64,000 nt of DNA, taken from CAYPFY01 sp964410105 (GTDB lineage: Bacteria > Bacteroidota > Ignavibacteria > UBA10030 > SZUA-254). Each line of letters opens with the position of its first letter. Positions within the stretch are counted from its first letter, which is position 1. Below, in pieces: positions 63,108 to 64,000 of this stretch. Below the pieces are notes generated by a model. It did not search any database. It was given only the letters and a program-made list of their open reading frames with translations, and was not told the origin of the DNA. Where the stretch lies: contig CAYPFY010000014.1 of NCBI GenBank assembly GCA_964410105.1, positions 1 to 64,000 of the forward strand, written 5' to 3'. Both the position numbers and the translations under genes were made by a program.

Positions 63108-63890
63108 ATGCTTTTCCTGGCAAGAAAATTCGTTGCTCCTCTCTTCTTCCCCCTCACTCTCTCCGTCGAATTCATCGCGCTCGGCTTGCTGCTTATCTTC
63201 ATGCGGCGTCAGACCGCCGGCAGGCTTCTCTCCCTCCTGGGCCTGGCCATCCTTGTTGTTGCTAGTCTCAGGATCAGCGCGAACGCGTTTCTCATGCCCC
63301 TCGAATCACGATACCCGGCTCTCGACATCGAGTCGTCACGGAATCTTCCGGAGGACTTGAGAAATGTCAGGTGGGTTGTCGTCCTCGGAGGGGGAAGCTC
63401 CTCCGATCCCCGCTGCCCCGTGACGAGCCGCGTCACCCCTACATCTCTCGTGCGCCTCGCCGAGGGGATACGCCTCCAGAGGATTTTCCCGGGGAGCAAG
63501 CTTATCGTCTCGGGGGGAAGCGTCTACGATACGACTACCGACGCGTACGCCATGGAAAGGGTAGCCCTGGCTCTCGGCGTGAATAAGGATGATATCGTCG
63601 CGGAATCCGAGTCCAAGGATACGGACGATCAGGCGCGGCTCCTCGCGCCCCTCGTCCGGCGCGATCAGTTCATCCTCGTCACCTCGGCCTCCCATATGCC
63701 GCGCGCCGTTCAGCTCTTTTCGAAGCTCGGCATGCATCCCGTCCCGGCTCCGACAGATTTTTCGGCCAAGGAGGCAATCGGGCTCAGGCCGAGTTCCATC
63801 TACCCGACGACGGAGGCGCTCGGAAAGTCGGAGAGAGCAGCCTATGAATACCTCGGCGAATTCTGGTCGCTGATCCGGGGAAAGATTTAA
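63108..63890 (+). CDS. YdcF/ElyC-like DUF218 membrane protein, copy 2
   Basis: A 260-residue paralogue of the gene at 58660. Shared landmarks in the same order are FPLTLSV near the start, VVVLGGG near 88, SKLIVSGGSVYD, SASHMPRAVQLFSKLG and the PAPTDFSAKEA/YPTTEAL ending. Two N-terminal spans anchor it. It starts three bases after msrB, as copy 1 starts three bases after tyrS. Confidence 0.8.
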   Translation: MLFLARKFVAPLFFPLTLSVEFIALGLLLIFMRRQTAGRLLSLLGLAILVVASLRISANAFLMPLESRYPALDIESSRNLPEDLRNVRWVVVLGGGSSSDPRCPVTSRVTPTSLVRLAEGIRLQRIFPGSKLIVSGGSVYDTTTDAYAMERVALALGVNKDDIVAESESKDTDDQARLLAPLVRRDQFILVTSASHMPRAVQLFSKLGMHPVPAPTDFSAKEAIGLRPSSIYPTTEALGKSERAAYEYLGEFWSLIRGKI

Positions 63891-63893
63891 ACC

Positions 63894-63922
63894 TTGATTT
63901 TGTCCGTGCTCTTTCCTATACT
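63894..63922 (+). promoter_or_regulatory. Promoter at the right edge, target outside the window
   Basis: TTGATT at 63894-63899, 17 bases, TATACT at 63917-63922, three bases after the ElyC-like stop. The predicted start is near 63929. It fires rightwards out of the window. Confidence 0.55.
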
Positions 63923-64000
63923 CAACCACATGCATGCCGTAAAGTTTTCATACCGGTACTATTCGCCGGGGCCTCCGGCAGGGGCCCGTCCGTAGGGACG
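63923..64000 (+). other. Start of an unidentified transcript at the window edge
   Basis: After the promoter the only in-frame ATG (63931) reaches a TAG after 21 codons. The sequence turns very GC-rich with self-complementary pieces (GCCGGGG, CCTCCGGC, GGGGCCC). This could be the 5' part of a structured RNA or simply the leader of a gene that starts beyond 64000. I cannot identify it. Confidence 0.3.

Overview
The window is a GC-rich, densely packed bacterial chromosome segment. The first 30 kb is housekeeping translation and transcription machinery; the rest is a mosaic of short operons for envelope and housekeeping functions. No gap without a gene exceeds 300 bases, and I saw no phage, insertion sequence, CRISPR array or plasmid gene. 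The organism looks like a member of the FCB group (Bacteroidota/Chlorobiota/Ignavibacteria-like), probably an uncultured high-GC lineage. This rests on my reading of the RpoA/RpoB/RpoC and LeuRS sequences, their lengths (RpoB 1258 aa, RpoC 1422 aa), a DUF4905-like gene, and promoters that fit TTG-N20-TAnnTT. It is an inference, not a phylogeny. Lipid A export, O-antigen-ligase and heptose/glucose-type transferase genes show a Gram-negative envelope.

Layout. 1-30.3 kb, all on the + strand: tRNA-Trp, secE-nusG-rplKAJL-rpoBC, then rpsL-rpsG-fusA-tuf and the S10, spc and alpha operons run together without a break, ending at rplQ. Many starts overlap the previous stop (ATGA/GTGA). A tRNA-Gln(UUG) gene sits inside the spc block between rplR and rpsE. 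30.4-38.4 kb: leuS, then a five-gene lipopolysaccharide block (GT2, GT2, MsbA-like, WaaL-like, GT2). 38.4-41.5 kb: DUF1844-nadK-radA-rdgB. 41.6-45.3 kb: DUF4905-like gene, PhzF-like isomerase and a membrane Fe-S reductase. 45.4-47.7 kb (minus): a three-haem and a one-haem cytochrome c with an orphan GroES-like gene. 47.7-52.9 kb (minus): tRNA-Met, tilS, hpt, ftsH, a dolichol-kinase-like gene and a deoxyribosyltransferase-like gene. 53.1-56.5 kb: an unknown gene behind a structured leader, then hpnC-hpnD-hpnE for making squalene from farnesyl diphosphate. 56.5-64 kb: a membrane protein, tyrS, two ElyC/YdcF-like paralogues, DUF1579 and lipoprotein genes, an ABC exporter and msrB, with a promoter at the right edge that leads out of the window.

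The main non-obvious signals are regulatory. Twelve sites, each just upstream of a gene or operon (one at the window edge), share one spacing: TTGnnn, exactly 17 bases, TAnnnT. Two of the three divergent intergenic regions carry them back to back. A textbook terminator lies between tRNA-Met and tilS with its U-tract abutting the tilS ribosome binding site, and a leader with three predicted stem-loops precedes the unknown gene at 53.1 kb. Two genes (the second GT2 gene and hpnD) have no ATG, GTG or TTG in a position that preserves their conserved N-termini. I found no clearly new multi-gene system; the best candidates for follow-up are these regulatory features, the tRNA inside the spc operon and the orphan GroES-like gene in a cytochrome operon.
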